Source: RPQJ01 sp052035645
Lineage (GTDB): Bacteria; Pseudomonadota; Gammaproteobacteria; Steroidobacterales; Steroidobacteraceae
Assembly (NCBI GenBank): GCA_052035645.1
Contig: JBPOHK010000004.1
Location: 30,843 to 94,842, forward strand
Direction: 5' to 3'
Length of the DNA: 64,000 bases
A program made the translations under genes and the position numbers. Of this stretch, positions 49,029 through 57,847 are shown piece by piece. How positions within the stretch are numbered: the first letter of the stretch is position 1; every line of letters begins with the position of its first letter. The notes under the pieces were generated by a model. The model did no database searches. It was not told where the DNA came from and was given only the letters and a program-made list of their open reading frames with translations.

Positions 49029-51440
49029 TCAGAATGCCTGGCCGATGGAGAACTGGAACCCTTCCACCTCGTCCTTGTACTCGATGGCGTTGCCCTTGAA
49101 GGCATTGAGCGGCACCGCGTAGCTGAAGCGGAAGACGCCGAGCGGGGCCAGCCACTGGACCGCCACGCCCGTCGAATAGCGCAGTTTATCAAACGAGAAA
49201 TCGTACTCGACCGGCGTCGTGCCGTCACGGCCGACGAAGGGGATGTCCTCGTCCGAGAAGATGCCGCCGACGTCGAAAAATGCGCTGAATCTCGCGGTGT
49301 TACGCCACTTTTCTGGCATCGGAAGCAGCAGTTCGATCTGGCTGGCCAGCTTCATGTTGCCGCCGTAGGGATTGCCGAAGGAGTCCTTCGGGCCGAGCCG
49401 GCTCTCCCGGTAGCCGCGCACCGTGTCGGGGCCGCCGCCGAAGAAGTTGCGGTACGGCGGCAGCGACGTCGTGTCGCCGAGCGCCTTGCCGTAGCCGATC
49501 TCGGTGTTCGCCATCAGCGTGAACCACTTCGAGATCGGGATGAACTGCAGCTAGTCGTAGTTGAAGGTCGCGAACTCGACGTCGCTGCCGGGCACGGTGT
49601 AGCTGAGGCCGATGCGGTGGCGCGAGCCGCGGTCCGCGAACAGCGCGCGATTGCGCGAGTCGTAGGCCCAGCCGGCCGACAGTTCGAAGGTGTTGAACTT
49701 GGTGCCGTAGTAGGTGAAGAGGATCGGCGGCACGCCGGCCACGTCGCGCTCGACGTACGGGTTTCCGTTGTTCTGCACCCAGTAGGTCGCCTCGTCCGCG
49801 CTGTTGTTCGGGTCGGTGAACAGGTCGGAGATCTGCGCCGCCATGCCGATGCGCACCGACTGGAACTCCGAGATCGGCCAGCCGTAGTCCACCGACAGCG
49901 TGCCCGTCTCGGTCTTGAAGTCCGAGGCGGAACTGGTGAACTGGCTGATGCTGCGGTAGGTGCCCGCGATCGTGCGCGAGACGCCGTCCACCGTCGTGTA
50001 CGGGTCGGTGTGCGAGAGACTGAACACCTTGCTGTACTGGCCGGCGTTGATCTCCGCCGCCACGCGGTTGCCCGTGCCCATGAAGTTGCTGTGCACGAAG
50101 CTGCCGTTCAGCAGGATCGACTGCGACGCCGAGTAGCCGACGCCGCCGCTGAACTGGCCCGGCAGGCCTTCCTTGATCGTGTAGTTCACGTCGACGAGGT
50201 CCGGGGTGCCCGGGACCGGCTCGGTCTCGACCTCGACCTTCTCGATGAACGGCAGGCGCTGCAGGCGCTGCTTGGAGCGCTCGACCGAGGCGTTCGAGAG
50301 GTAGCCGCCCTCCATCTGCCGCATCTCGCGGCGCATGACGTCGTCGTTGATGCCCGTCGTGCCGTTGAAATTGATGTGGCGGACGTAGGCCCGGTTGCCC
50401 GGGTCGACGAGGAAGGTGAGTTCGATCTCCTTCGTCTCCTCGTTCTCCTTCGGCACGGGGTCGATCTTCGCGAACGCGTAGCCGTCCTGGCCGAGGCGCA
50501 GCGCCATCAGCTCGGTCGTGCTGGTGACCAGCTTGCGCGAGAAGATGTCGCCCTCGTGCACCTGCACCAGCGCGCGCAGGTCCTCCTCCGGAACGACGAG
50601 GTTGCCCGCGATCTTCACGTCCGAGATGCGGTAGACCTGTCCTTCCTTCACGTTCAGCGTGATGAAGATGTCCTGCCGGTCCGGGGAGATCGCGACCTGC
50701 GAGGACTCGACGTCCATGTTCGCGTAGCCGCGGTCGAGGTAGTGCGAGCGCAGCTTCTCGATGTCGCCCGACAGCTCCTCGCGCGAGTAGCGGTCGTCCT
50801 GGCGGTACCACGACAGCCAGTTCGGCGTGCGGAGCTTGAACTCCTCGAGCAGTTCGTCGTCCGCGAAGGCCTCGTTGCCGACGATGTTGATCTGGCGGAT
50901 CTTCGAGCGCTTGCCCTCGACGATGTCGACCGCGATCTTCACGCGGTTGCCCGTCACTTCCTCGACCTTGGTATCGACCTGCACCCCGTACTTGCCGCGC
51001 GAGTAGTACTGGTCGGTGAGGTAGCGCTTGACCTCGTCGAGCGTCGACTGGTTGTACGTCTTGCCCTTGGCGAGGCCGACGTTGCGCAGCGACTTCTCGA
51101 GGTCCTCGGTCTTGATGTCCTTGTTGCCCGCGATCGTGAAGCTCTCGATCGACGGGCGCTCGAGCACGGCGATCACCAGCGTGCCGCCGTCGCGGCGGAT
51201 CTCCACGTCGCGGAAGAAGCCTGTGGCGTACAGGGCGCGCAGCGCCTCGTCGACCCGGCGCTGGTCGAGGCGGTCGCCGATGTTCACCGGCAGGTAGTTG
51301 TAGACCGTGCCCTCGGTGATGCGCTGCAGGCCCTCGATGCGGATGTCGCCCACGGTGAATTCGCCCGACTCGGTCTGGGCGAGCAGCACGGCGGGTACGG
51401 CGAGCAGGGCCGGGATGGCGGCCGCGAACTTCAGGCGCAT
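49029..51440 (-). CDS. bamA: Outer membrane assembly factor BamA, interrupted by an in-frame TAG
   Basis: Core of the BAM complex. A signal peptide (MRLKFAAAIPALLAVPAVLLA), five POTRA domains (about 22-420) and a beta barrel. Codon 630 is TAG (49553-49551), right after VEFATFNYD. The same frame then continues without loss through LQFIPISKWFTLMANTEIGYG, the loop-6 VRGY motif and the aromatic C-terminus FSIGQAF. Ignoring the stop, the product would be 803 residues, close to E. coli (810). The shorter product could not close a 16-strand barrel. BamA is essential in Gram-negatives, so a sequence error, a rare suppressed allele or a second copy elsewhere must be considered. Upstream neighbour rseP is 10 bases away. 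Confidence 0.9.
49551..49553 (-). other. In-frame TAG within bamA
   Basis: On the minus strand the codons read AAC TAC GAC TAG CTG CAG TTC. The frame before and after is identical and both sides are clean BamA sequence, so this is a single-codon substitution, not a frameshift. A Tyr codon (TAC or TAT) is a one-base neighbour, among others. Confidence 0.95.
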
Positions 51441-51450
51441 GTGGGGCGGC

Positions 51451-52806
51451 TCAGCTGAACAACCGGGTGAGGTCGTTGTAGAAGGCGAAACTCATGAGCA
51501 CCAGCAGCAGCACGAGGCCGACCTGCTGGCCCACGGCCTGGGCGCGCTCCGACAACGGACGCCCCTTCACCAGCTCGGCGAGCCTGAAGACGATCTGGCC
51601 GCCGTCCAGGATGGGAATCGGCAGCAGGTTGAGGACGAACAGGCTCACGCTCAGCAGCCCCAGGGTGGTCAGGAACGACAGTATGCCCTGTCGCAGGCTG
51701 AATCCGGCGACTTCCGCGATGCTGATCGGGCCGCTCAGGTTCTTGACCGAGACCTCGCCGACCAGCAGCTTGCCGATCATGCGCACGGTCAGCACCGACA
51801 TCGACCAGGTCCGGGCGACCGCCGGACCCACCGCCGCGACGGGCCCATAACGCTCCACGGTGCGCATGGACGCAGGGATCGGCGGCCCGGGCGGCGGCTG
51901 CACGCCGATGCGCCCCACGAGGCGGTCCCGGTCGCGCTGGCCCTCGACCTCGATCGGCTGCTCCAGGCGCTCGCCCGCGCGCTCGATCGTGAAACGCAGG
52001 GTCTTGCCCGGGTTGGGCTGGACGGCGGCGACCAGCGCACGGAAATCGGGGGTCGGCCGGCCGTCCACGGCGACGATGCGGTCGCCCGCGCGCAGGCCCG
52101 CCCGCTCGGCCGGCCCGCCCGCGACCATCTGGCCGACCTCGGCCGGGACCGTCGGGAACCACCAGTCGAACCCGAGCCCCGTCAGCAGCGCTCCCGGCTC
52201 GGTCAGTGCCCGCCGGTCGCCCTCGATCTCGAGTGTCGTCTCGCGCTCGGCGCCGTCCGCGGCGCGCACGTCGATCGGCACGGATTCCCCGGCGATGACG
52301 CGGTCGAGGATCGCGATCACGGCGCCCTCGCGCGTCTGCACGGCCTCGTCGCCGACCGCGACGATGCGGTCGCCGTCGCGCAGGCCCGCGCGGGCGGCCG
52401 GCGTGTCGGGCAGGATGCTCCCGAGCACGGGCGTGAGGGCCGGCGTCCCGGCGACCAGCAGCACCCAGTACACCAGCACGGCGAACAGGAAGTTCGCGAC
52501 CGGACCGGCGAGCAGCACGAGGATGCGCTGCAGCGGCGGCCGGTGGTTGTAGGAGCGCGCGAGCTGCTCCGGGGTGAGCGGCCCCTCCGGGTCCGCGAAG
52601 CTCACGTAGCCGCCGACCGGGATGGCGGCCAGCGCGTACTCGGTGCCGTCGGCCCCGGTGCGCATCCAGAGCGGCTTGCCGAAGCCGACCGAGAACCGCT
52701 GCACCTGGATGCCCAGCCGCCGCGCCATCCAGAAATGCCCGTACTCGTGAATCGTCACGAGCACCGCGATGGCAATCACGAAACCGAGCACGCCCGTCAG
52801 GATCAT
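51451..52806 (-). CDS. rseP: Site-2 metalloprotease RseP
   Basis: Inner-membrane zinc protease that makes the second cut in RseA and so releases sigma-E; rseA and rpoE lie elsewhere in this window. About 451 residues: HEYGH (20-24) in the first membrane helix, two PDZ domains (about 120-290), and NLLPIPILDGG in the third helix. ATG 52806 has an AGGTGA site; GTG 52812 is an alternative. Confidence 0.96.
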   Translation of the reverse strand: MILTGVLGFVIAIAVLVTIHEYGHFWMARRLGIQVQRFSVGFGKPLWMRTGADGTEYALAAIPVGGYVSFADPEGPLTPEQLARSYNHRPPLQRILVLLAGPVANFLFAVLVYWVLLVAGTPALTPVLGSILPDTPAARAGLRDGDRIVAVGDEAVQTREGAVIAILDRVIAGESVPIDVRAADGAERETTLEIEGDRRALTEPGALLTGLGFDWWFPTVPAEVGQMVAGGPAERAGLRAGDRIVAVDGRPTPDFRALVAAVQPNPGKTLRFTIERAGERLEQPIEVEGQRDRDRLVGRIGVQPPPGPPIPASMRTVERYGPVAAVGPAVARTWSMSVLTVRMIGKLLVGEVSVKNLSGPISIAEVAGFSLRQGILSFLTTLGLLSVSLFVLNLLPIPILDGGQIVFRLAELVKGRPLSERAQAVGQQVGLVLLLVLMSFAFYNDLTRLFS

Positions 52807-52812
52807 CGTCAC

Positions 52813-53997
52813 CTACGCCCCGGCGCCGCGCGCCAGCATGGATTCGGCCGTTTCGCGGGCCCAGCGGTCCGCCTCCAGCAGTTCGTCGAGCGCCGTCGCC
52901 GCGGTACCGGCATGGCGCGCCACCACCGCCTCGATCAGCTCGACGATGCCGAGGAAGCCCAGCCGGCCCGCGAGGAAGGCCGCGACCGCGACCTCGTTGG
53001 CGGCGTTCAGCACCGCGGGCACGGCCCCGCCGGCCGCGGCTGCCGCGCGGGTAACCACCAGCGCCGGGAAACGTTCGAGGTCCGGCGCCTCGAAATCGAG
53101 CCGGGCCGCCGCGACCAGGTCCAGCGATTCTACACCGGAGGGAATGCGCTCCGGCCAGCCGAGGGCGTGGGCGATGGGCGTGCGCATGTCCGGGTTGCCC
53201 AGTTGCGCGAGGATGGATCCGTCCACGTACTCCACCAGCGAGTGCACGATGCTCTGCGGATGTACGACCACGTCCACGCCGCGGGGTTCCATGCCGAACA
53301 GCACGCAGGCCTCGATCAGCTCGAGGCCCTTGTTCATCAGCGTGGCGGAATCGACCGAGATCTTGCGGCCCATGCGCCAGCGCGGGTGCGCGCAGGCCTG
53401 CTCCGGCGTGGCGCCGGCCATTTCCGCCCGCGACCGGCGCAGGAACGGGCCGCCCGAGGCCGTCAGCAGGATGCGTCGCACGCCGGCGGCCTGCCGGCCG
53501 GTCTGCAGCGTGGCCGGCATGCACTGGAAGATCGCGTTGTGCTCGCTGTCAATCGGTACCAGGGTGGCGCCGCTCGCGCGGGCCGCCTCGACCAGCAGCT
53601 GGCCGGCGACGACCAGCGATTCCTTGTTGGCGATGAGCACGCGCTTGCCGGTGCGCGCCGCGGCCAGCGTGGAGGGCAGGCCCGCGGCGCCGACGATGGC
53701 CGCCATCACGGCATCCACGTCGCTGCTGCCCGCGATGGCGACCAGCGCGTCGTTGCCGGCATGCACGCGGGTCGGCGAGCCGGCGGCCCGCAGGCCGGCC
53801 TCGAGCCGCGCGGCCGCCGCGGGGTCCTGCATCACCGCGACGGGCGGCCGGTGCCTCAGGCACTGCTCCAGCAGCCGCTCGTGATTGGTGGCCGCGGCGA
53901 GCGCCGCCACCGCGAAGCGCTCCGGGTGGCGGCCGAGCACGTCGAGCGTGCTCACGCCGATGCTGCCCGTGCTGCCGAACACCGCCACGCGCATCAT
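52813..53997 (-). CDS. dxr: 1-deoxy-D-xylulose 5-phosphate reductoisomerase
   Basis: Second step of the MEP pathway. 394 residues with the NADPH site VAVFGSTGSIGVSTLDV, LIANKESLVVAG, PIDSEHNAIFQCM, TASGGPF and VHPQSIVHSLVEYVDGS. ATG 53997 (followed by a second ATG) overlaps the cdsA stop. It ends in TAG, immediately before the start region of rseP. Confidence 0.97.
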   Translation of the reverse strand: MMRVAVFGSTGSIGVSTLDVLGRHPERFAVAALAAATNHERLLEQCLRHRPPVAVMQDPAAAARLEAGLRAAGSPTRVHAGNDALVAIAGSSDVDAVMAAIVGAAGLPSTLAAARTGKRVLIANKESLVVAGQLLVEAARASGATLVPIDSEHNAIFQCMPATLQTGRQAAGVRRILLTASGGPFLRRSRAEMAGATPEQACAHPRWRMGRKISVDSATLMNKGLELIEACVLFGMEPRGVDVVVHPQSIVHSLVEYVDGSILAQLGNPDMRTPIAHALGWPERIPSGVESLDLVAAARLDFEAPDLERFPALVVTRAAAAAGGAVPAVLNAANEVAVAAFLAGRLGFLGIVELIEAVVARHAGTAATALDELLEADRWARETAESMLARGAGA

Positions 53998-54806
53998 GCG
54001 GGGACTCCGATGGCGTACAGCCCGAGCAGGAAGGTCGGGCCGGCGGCCGTGATGCTGTCGATGCGATCGAGCACTCCGCCGTGGCCCGGCAGCAGGTGCC
54101 CGCTGTCCTTGAGCCCGGCGCGCCGCTTGAACATGCTCTCGAACAGGTCGCCGACCACCGAGACGAGCGCGACCAGCACGCACAGCGCCAGCCACGCCGA
54201 CAGCGGCACGTCGAACACCCGGGCGCCGAGCGCGCCGGCCGCCGCGGCGGCGAGCATGCCCGCCGCGAATCCCTCCCAGGTCTTGCCCGGGCTGACGCTC
54301 GGCGCAAGCTTGTGCCGGCCGAGCGCCCGGCCGCCGAAGTAGGCGCCGACGTCCGCCGCCGCGATCAGCACCAGCAGGTACAGCAGCAGCATGCGTCCGT
54401 TCGGCTCGACCATCACGAGACGCGCGAGGCCCACGGCCGCCGGCACCAGGACCGGGAAGCCGGCCACGGCCGCGGCGAGCCGGGGCCCCTTCTGCGCGGC
54501 GAGCGCCAGCCACAGGAAGGCCAGCAGCCACCACAGGGCCGCGAGTCCCAGGAACAGCGTGAGCTGCGCCGGCGACTGCGTCGCGGACCAGGCGAGCGCC
54601 GTGGCGAGAGCGACGCCGGCCACGTAGAGGATGCGGGCCGGCGAGCCGGCCAGGCCGGCGAACCCGGCCCACTCCCAGGCCCCGGCCAGGAACACGAGCG
54701 CGATGAAGGGCAAGGCGACCCATGCGGGCAGCGAGGTCAGCACGCCGATGACGACCACGCCGATGACCAGCGCGGTGACGAGCCGCTCGCGCAGCCCGCT
54801 AGCCAC
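53994..54806 (-). CDS. cdsA: Phosphatidate cytidylyltransferase
   Basis: Makes CDP-diacylglycerol from phosphatidate and CTP. 270 residues, seven or eight membrane helices, and the C-terminal family signature SVVGDLFESMFKRRAGLKDS, followed by GHGGVLDRIDS. The start is GTG 54806, overlapping the uppS end by 8 bases. Confidence 0.95.
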   Translation of the reverse strand: MASGLRERLVTALVIGVVVIGVLTSLPAWVALPFIALVFLAGAWEWAGFAGLAGSPARILYVAGVALATALAWSATQSPAQLTLFLGLAALWWLLAFLWLALAAQKGPRLAAAVAGFPVLVPAAVGLARLVMVEPNGRMLLLYLLVLIAAADVGAYFGGRALGRHKLAPSVSPGKTWEGFAAGMLAAAAAGALGARVFDVPLSAWLALCVLVALVSVVGDLFESMFKRRAGLKDSGHLLPGHGGVLDRIDSITAAGPTFLLGLYAIGVPA

Positions 54807-55542
54807 CCTGCACCTGGTCGCCGGTCAGGCCGAAGCGCCGCTCGCGGCCGGCGAAGTGACGGAACGCCTTCTCGAGGTCGGCCTCGCCGAAATCGGGCCA
54901 CAGCGTGTCGCAGAAGTAGAGTTCGGTGTAGGCGAGATTCCACAGCACGAAGTTGCTGATGCGGTGCTCGCCGCCGGTGCGGATGAAGAGGTCCGGGTCG
55001 GGCGCCGCCCCGAGCGCGAGCGCCGCGCCGAAGGCCTCCTCGTCGATGCCCGCCGGCTCGATATCGCCGCGCGCCGCGCGCTCGGCGAGTCCGCGCGCCG
55101 CCTGCACGATGTCCCAGCGCCCGCCGTACGAGAGGGCGACGTGCAGCACCATGCGCCCGTTGGCGGCCGTGCGCCGCTCGCCCTCGCGCAGTCGCGCGTA
55201 GACCTCGGGCCGCAGCTGGGAGAAATCCCCGATGAAGTGCAGCCGGATGCCGTGCCCGTTCAGCTCCTCGATCTCGCCGTCCATCGCCTCGACGAACAGC
55301 TCGAGCAGGCGCGAGACCTCTTCGGCCGGGCGGCGCCAGTTCTCGCTGGAGAACGCGAACAGCGTGAGCGCCTCTACGCCGCGCCGCGCGCAACCTTCCA
55401 CGGTCGCGCGCACGGCCTTGATGCCGGCGCGGTGTCCGAGGTGGCGCGGCAGGGCGCGTCGCGCGGCCCAGCGCCCGTTGCCGTCCATGATGACGGCGAC
55501 GTGGCGCGGCACGCCGGCAGGTCGGCTCACGGGCTGCGGCAC
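54799..55542 (-). CDS. uppS: Undecaprenyl diphosphate synthase
   Basis: Cis-prenyltransferase making the C55 lipid carrier for peptidoglycan and O-antigen. 247 residues with HVAVIMDGNGRWA (Asp20), LTLFAFSSENWRRP and the C-terminal DLFIRTGGEHRISNFVLWN. The start is GTG 55542, 4 bases after frr. It ends in TAG. Confidence 0.96.
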   Translation of the reverse strand: MPQPVSRPAGVPRHVAVIMDGNGRWAARRALPRHLGHRAGIKAVRATVEGCARRGVEALTLFAFSSENWRRPAEEVSRLLELFVEAMDGEIEELNGHGIRLHFIGDFSQLRPEVYARLREGERRTAANGRMVLHVALSYGGRWDIVQAARGLAERAARGDIEPAGIDEEAFGAALALGAAPDPDLFIRTGGEHRISNFVLWNLAYTELYFCDTLWPDFGEADLEKAFRHFAGRERRFGLTGDQVQGG

Positions 55543-55546
55543 CGGC

Positions 55547-56104
55547 TCAGACCTGCATCAGTTCCTTTTCCTTGTCCGACATCACGTGGTCCACCTCGGC
55601 CACGAACTTGTCGGTCAGCTTCTGCACCTCGTCGTGCGCACGGCGGTCCTCGTCCTCGGAGATCATCTTCTCCTTCAGCATCTCCTTCAGCTCGTGCATC
55701 ACGTCGCGGCGCACGTTGCGGATCGCTACGCGCGCGTTCTCCGCCTCGTGCTTGACGACCTTGGCGAGGTCCCGGCGCCGCTCCTCGGTCAGCGGCGGCA
55801 GCGGCACGCGGATCACCTGCCCGGCCGTGTTCGGCGTGATGCCGAGGTCGGACTTCATGAGCGCCTTCTCGATCGGGGTCACCATCGACTTCTCGTAGGG
55901 CACGATCGTGATCGTGCGCGCGTCCTCGACGGCGACGTTCGCGACCTGCTGCAGCGGCGCGTCGGTGCCGTAGTAGTCGACCTTGATGTGCTCGACGAGA
56001 CTCGTGCTCGCCCGCCCGGTGCGCAGGCGCTTCAGCTCGTTCCTGTACGCGGCCACGCACTTCGACATGCGCTCGGTCGCATCCTTCTTGACGTCCTCGA
56101 TCAT
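55547..56104 (-). CDS. frr: Ribosome recycling factor
   Basis: 185 residues. Splits post-termination ribosomes with EF-G. It shows LKRLRTGRASTSLVEHIKVDYYG, IPLPPLTEERR-like VPLPPLTEERRRDL, and the helical VRNVRRD segment (here AIRNVRRDV). ATG 56104 has a strong GGAGGA site. Order pyrH-frr-uppS is standard. Confidence 0.97.
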   Translation of the reverse strand: MIEDVKKDATERMSKCVAAYRNELKRLRTGRASTSLVEHIKVDYYGTDAPLQQVANVAVEDARTITIVPYEKSMVTPIEKALMKSDLGITPNTAGQVIRVPLPPLTEERRRDLAKVVKHEAENARVAIRNVRRDVMHELKEMLKEKMISEDEDRRAHDEVQKLTDKFVAEVDHVMSDKEKELMQV

Positions 56105-56133
56105 GACTCCTCCGCGCGAGCGGCCGGGCCGCT

Positions 56134-56865
56134 TCAGTTCATCACCAGGGTGCCGACGTCCTCGCCGCGCGCGACGCGGACCAGCGCCCCCGGATCGTTC
56201 ATGTTGAAGACCCTGAGCGGCAGCCGGTGGTCGCGGCACAGCACGATCGCCGTGGCGTCCATCACGTTCAGCCGCTGGTCGAGCACCTGGTCGTAGGTGA
56301 GCCGGTCGTAGCGGCGCGCCGACGGGTTGCCGACCGGGTCGGCATCGAAGATGCCGTCCACCTTGGTGGCCTTGATGAGCAGTTCCGCCTCGATCTCGAT
56401 GGCGCGCAGGCTCGCCGCCGTGTCGGTCGTGAAGAAGGGGTTGCCGGTGCCGGCCGCGAAGATCGTCACGCGGCCCTTCTCGAGGTGGCGGATGGCGCGG
56501 CGGCGGATGTAGTCCTCGCAGACCTCGTTGATGCGGATCGCCGACATCACGCGCGCGAACACGCCCGTCGACTCGAGCGCGTCCTGAAGCGCGAGCGAGT
56601 TCATGACCGTCGCCAGCATGCCCATCTGGTCGCCCGTCACGCGGTCCATCCCGGCACGGGCCAGCCCGGCGCCGCGGAACAGGTTGCCGCCGCCGATCAC
56701 CACGCCCACCTCGACCCCGAGGGCGCGCACCGCGCCGATCTCGCCCGCCAGGCGCTTCAGGAAGGCGGCGTCGATGCCGTAGTCCCCCGCCCCCATCAGG
56801 GCTTCGCCCGACAGCTTGACGAGGATGCGGCGGAAGCGTGGCTTGGGATCGGCGCTGTCGGTCAT
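56134..56865 (-). CDS. pyrH: UMP kinase
   Basis: Phosphorylates UMP to UDP, feeding pyrG in the same gene run. 243 residues: ILVKLSGEALMG, VIGGGNLFRG, AAGTGNPFFTTDTAA, and TKVDGIFDADP. Start ATG 56865 is 28 bases downstream of the tsf terminator, so it probably has its own promoter. Confidence 0.97.
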   Translation of the reverse strand: MTDSADPKPRFRRILVKLSGEALMGAGDYGIDAAFLKRLAGEIGAVRALGVEVGVVIGGGNLFRGAGLARAGMDRVTGDQMGMLATVMNSLALQDALESTGVFARVMSAIRINEVCEDYIRRRAIRHLEKGRVTIFAAGTGNPFFTTDTAASLRAIEIEAELLIKATKVDGIFDADPVGNPSARRYDRLTYDQVLDQRLNVMDATAIVLCRDHRLPLRVFNMNDPGALVRVARGEDVGTLVMN

Positions 56866-56893
56866 TGGTCAGGTCACCCCGGGGCGGTTCGCC

Positions 56894-56899
56894 ATTATA
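56894..56899 (-). promoter_or_regulatory. Perfect -10 hexamer before pyrH, overlapping the terminator tail
   Basis: TATAAT on the minus strand lies 28 bases upstream of the pyrH ATG, inside the T-rich tail of the tsf terminator. No consensus -35 is found at 17 bases (AACCCC). If used, the leader would be about 20 bases. Confidence 0.45.
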
Positions 56900-56923
56900 A
56901 AGAACCCCGCTTGCGCGGGGTTC
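56894..56923 (-). terminator. Rho-independent terminator after tsf
   Basis: On the minus strand, GAACCCCGC - GCAA - GCGGGGTTC forms a perfect 9-bp stem with a tetraloop (arms 56923-56915 and 56910-56902), followed by TTTATAAT. It lies 31 bases past the tsf stop. The T run is short. Confidence 0.85.
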
Positions 56924-56954
56924 CGGAGAAATCGGCGGGCGGGCCGGCGGGGCC

Positions 56955-57845
56955 TCAGGAGCCCCGGACTGCCGCCGCGACTTCCTCTGCGAAATTCTCC
57001 TGCTTCTTCTCGATGCCGGCACCGACCTCGTAGCGCACGTAGCGCACGACCCGGGCACCGGCCTTCTTCAGCACGGCCTCGACGGACTGCTTGTCGTCCT
57101 TCACGAACGGCTGGCCGAGCAGGGTGATCTCGCCGAGGAACTTGCGGATCTTGCCCTCGACCATCTTGGCGACGATCTCGGCCGGCTTGCCGGCAGCCTT
57201 CGGGTCCTGGGCGACCTGGGCCACGAAGATCTCCTTCTCCTTGGCCACCTGCTCGGCCGGCACGTCGTCCGCCGACAGGTACTGCGGGTTGATCGCCGCG
57301 ATGTGCATCGCGAGGTCGTGGCCGAGGGCCGCGTCCCCGCCCTGCAGGGCGACCAGCACGCCGATCCGGGTGCCGTGGCGATAGGCCGCGAGCGGCGCAT
57401 CGGCCTTGACGATCTCGAAGCGGCGCACGCCCAGGTTCTCGCCGATGCGGGCGATCAGGGCACGGCGGGCCTCGTCGATGCTCTCGCCGGACGGCAGCCG
57501 GGTCGCGTTGAGGGCATCGAGGTCCGTCGGCTGGGCCTCGAGCGCGGCCTTCGCGACCGCCGCGGCGAAGGCCTGGAAGTCCTTCTCGCGGGCCACGAAG
57601 TCCGTCTCCGAGTTGACCTCGACGACGGCGGCGGTCTTGCCGTCGGCCGAGTGCTCGATCGCGACCACGCCCTCGGCCGCCACGCGGCCGGCCTTCTTGT
57701 CGGCCTTGGCGAGGCCGGACTTGCGCATGATCTCTGCGGCGGCCTCGAGGTCGCCGTTGGTCTCGACCAGCGCCTTCTTGCACTCCATCATGCCGGCGCC
57801 GGTGCGTTCGCGCAGCGCCTTCACTGCTTCTGCGGTGACGGCCAT
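56955..57845 (-). CDS. tsf: Elongation factor Ts
   Basis: Guanine-nucleotide exchange factor for EF-Tu. 296 residues: VKALRERTGAGMMECKKALVETNGDLEAA, NSETDFVAREKDFQAF and the C-terminal RYEVGAGIEKK. ATG 57845 follows a GAGGAG site formed by the last two codons of rpsB; an in-frame GTG at 57851 is less likely. It lies 2 bases after rpsB. Confidence 0.97.
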   Translation of the reverse strand: MAVTAEAVKALRERTGAGMMECKKALVETNGDLEAAAEIMRKSGLAKADKKAGRVAAEGVVAIEHSADGKTAAVVEVNSETDFVAREKDFQAFAAAVAKAALEAQPTDLDALNATRLPSGESIDEARRALIARIGENLGVRRFEIVKADAPLAAYRHGTRIGVLVALQGGDAALGHDLAMHIAAINPQYLSADDVPAEQVAKEKEIFVAQVAQDPKAAGKPAEIVAKMVEGKIRKFLGEITLLGQPFVKDDKQSVEAVLKKAGARVVRYVRYEVGAGIEKKQENFAEEVAAAVRGS

Positions 57846-57847
57846 GG

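Noticed and set aside
49551..49553. Reassignment of TAG to an amino acid in this organism
   Set aside because: At least seven other genes in the window end at TAG at the expected family length, so TAG functions as a stop.
48663..51458. A 931-codon forward frame opposite bamA and skp
   Set aside because: Antisense shadow; the minus strand carries BamA and Skp motifs throughout.
51307..54342. A 1011-codon forward frame opposite rseP, dxr and cdsA
   Set aside because: Same cause: low-complexity antisense reading over three well-supported genes.
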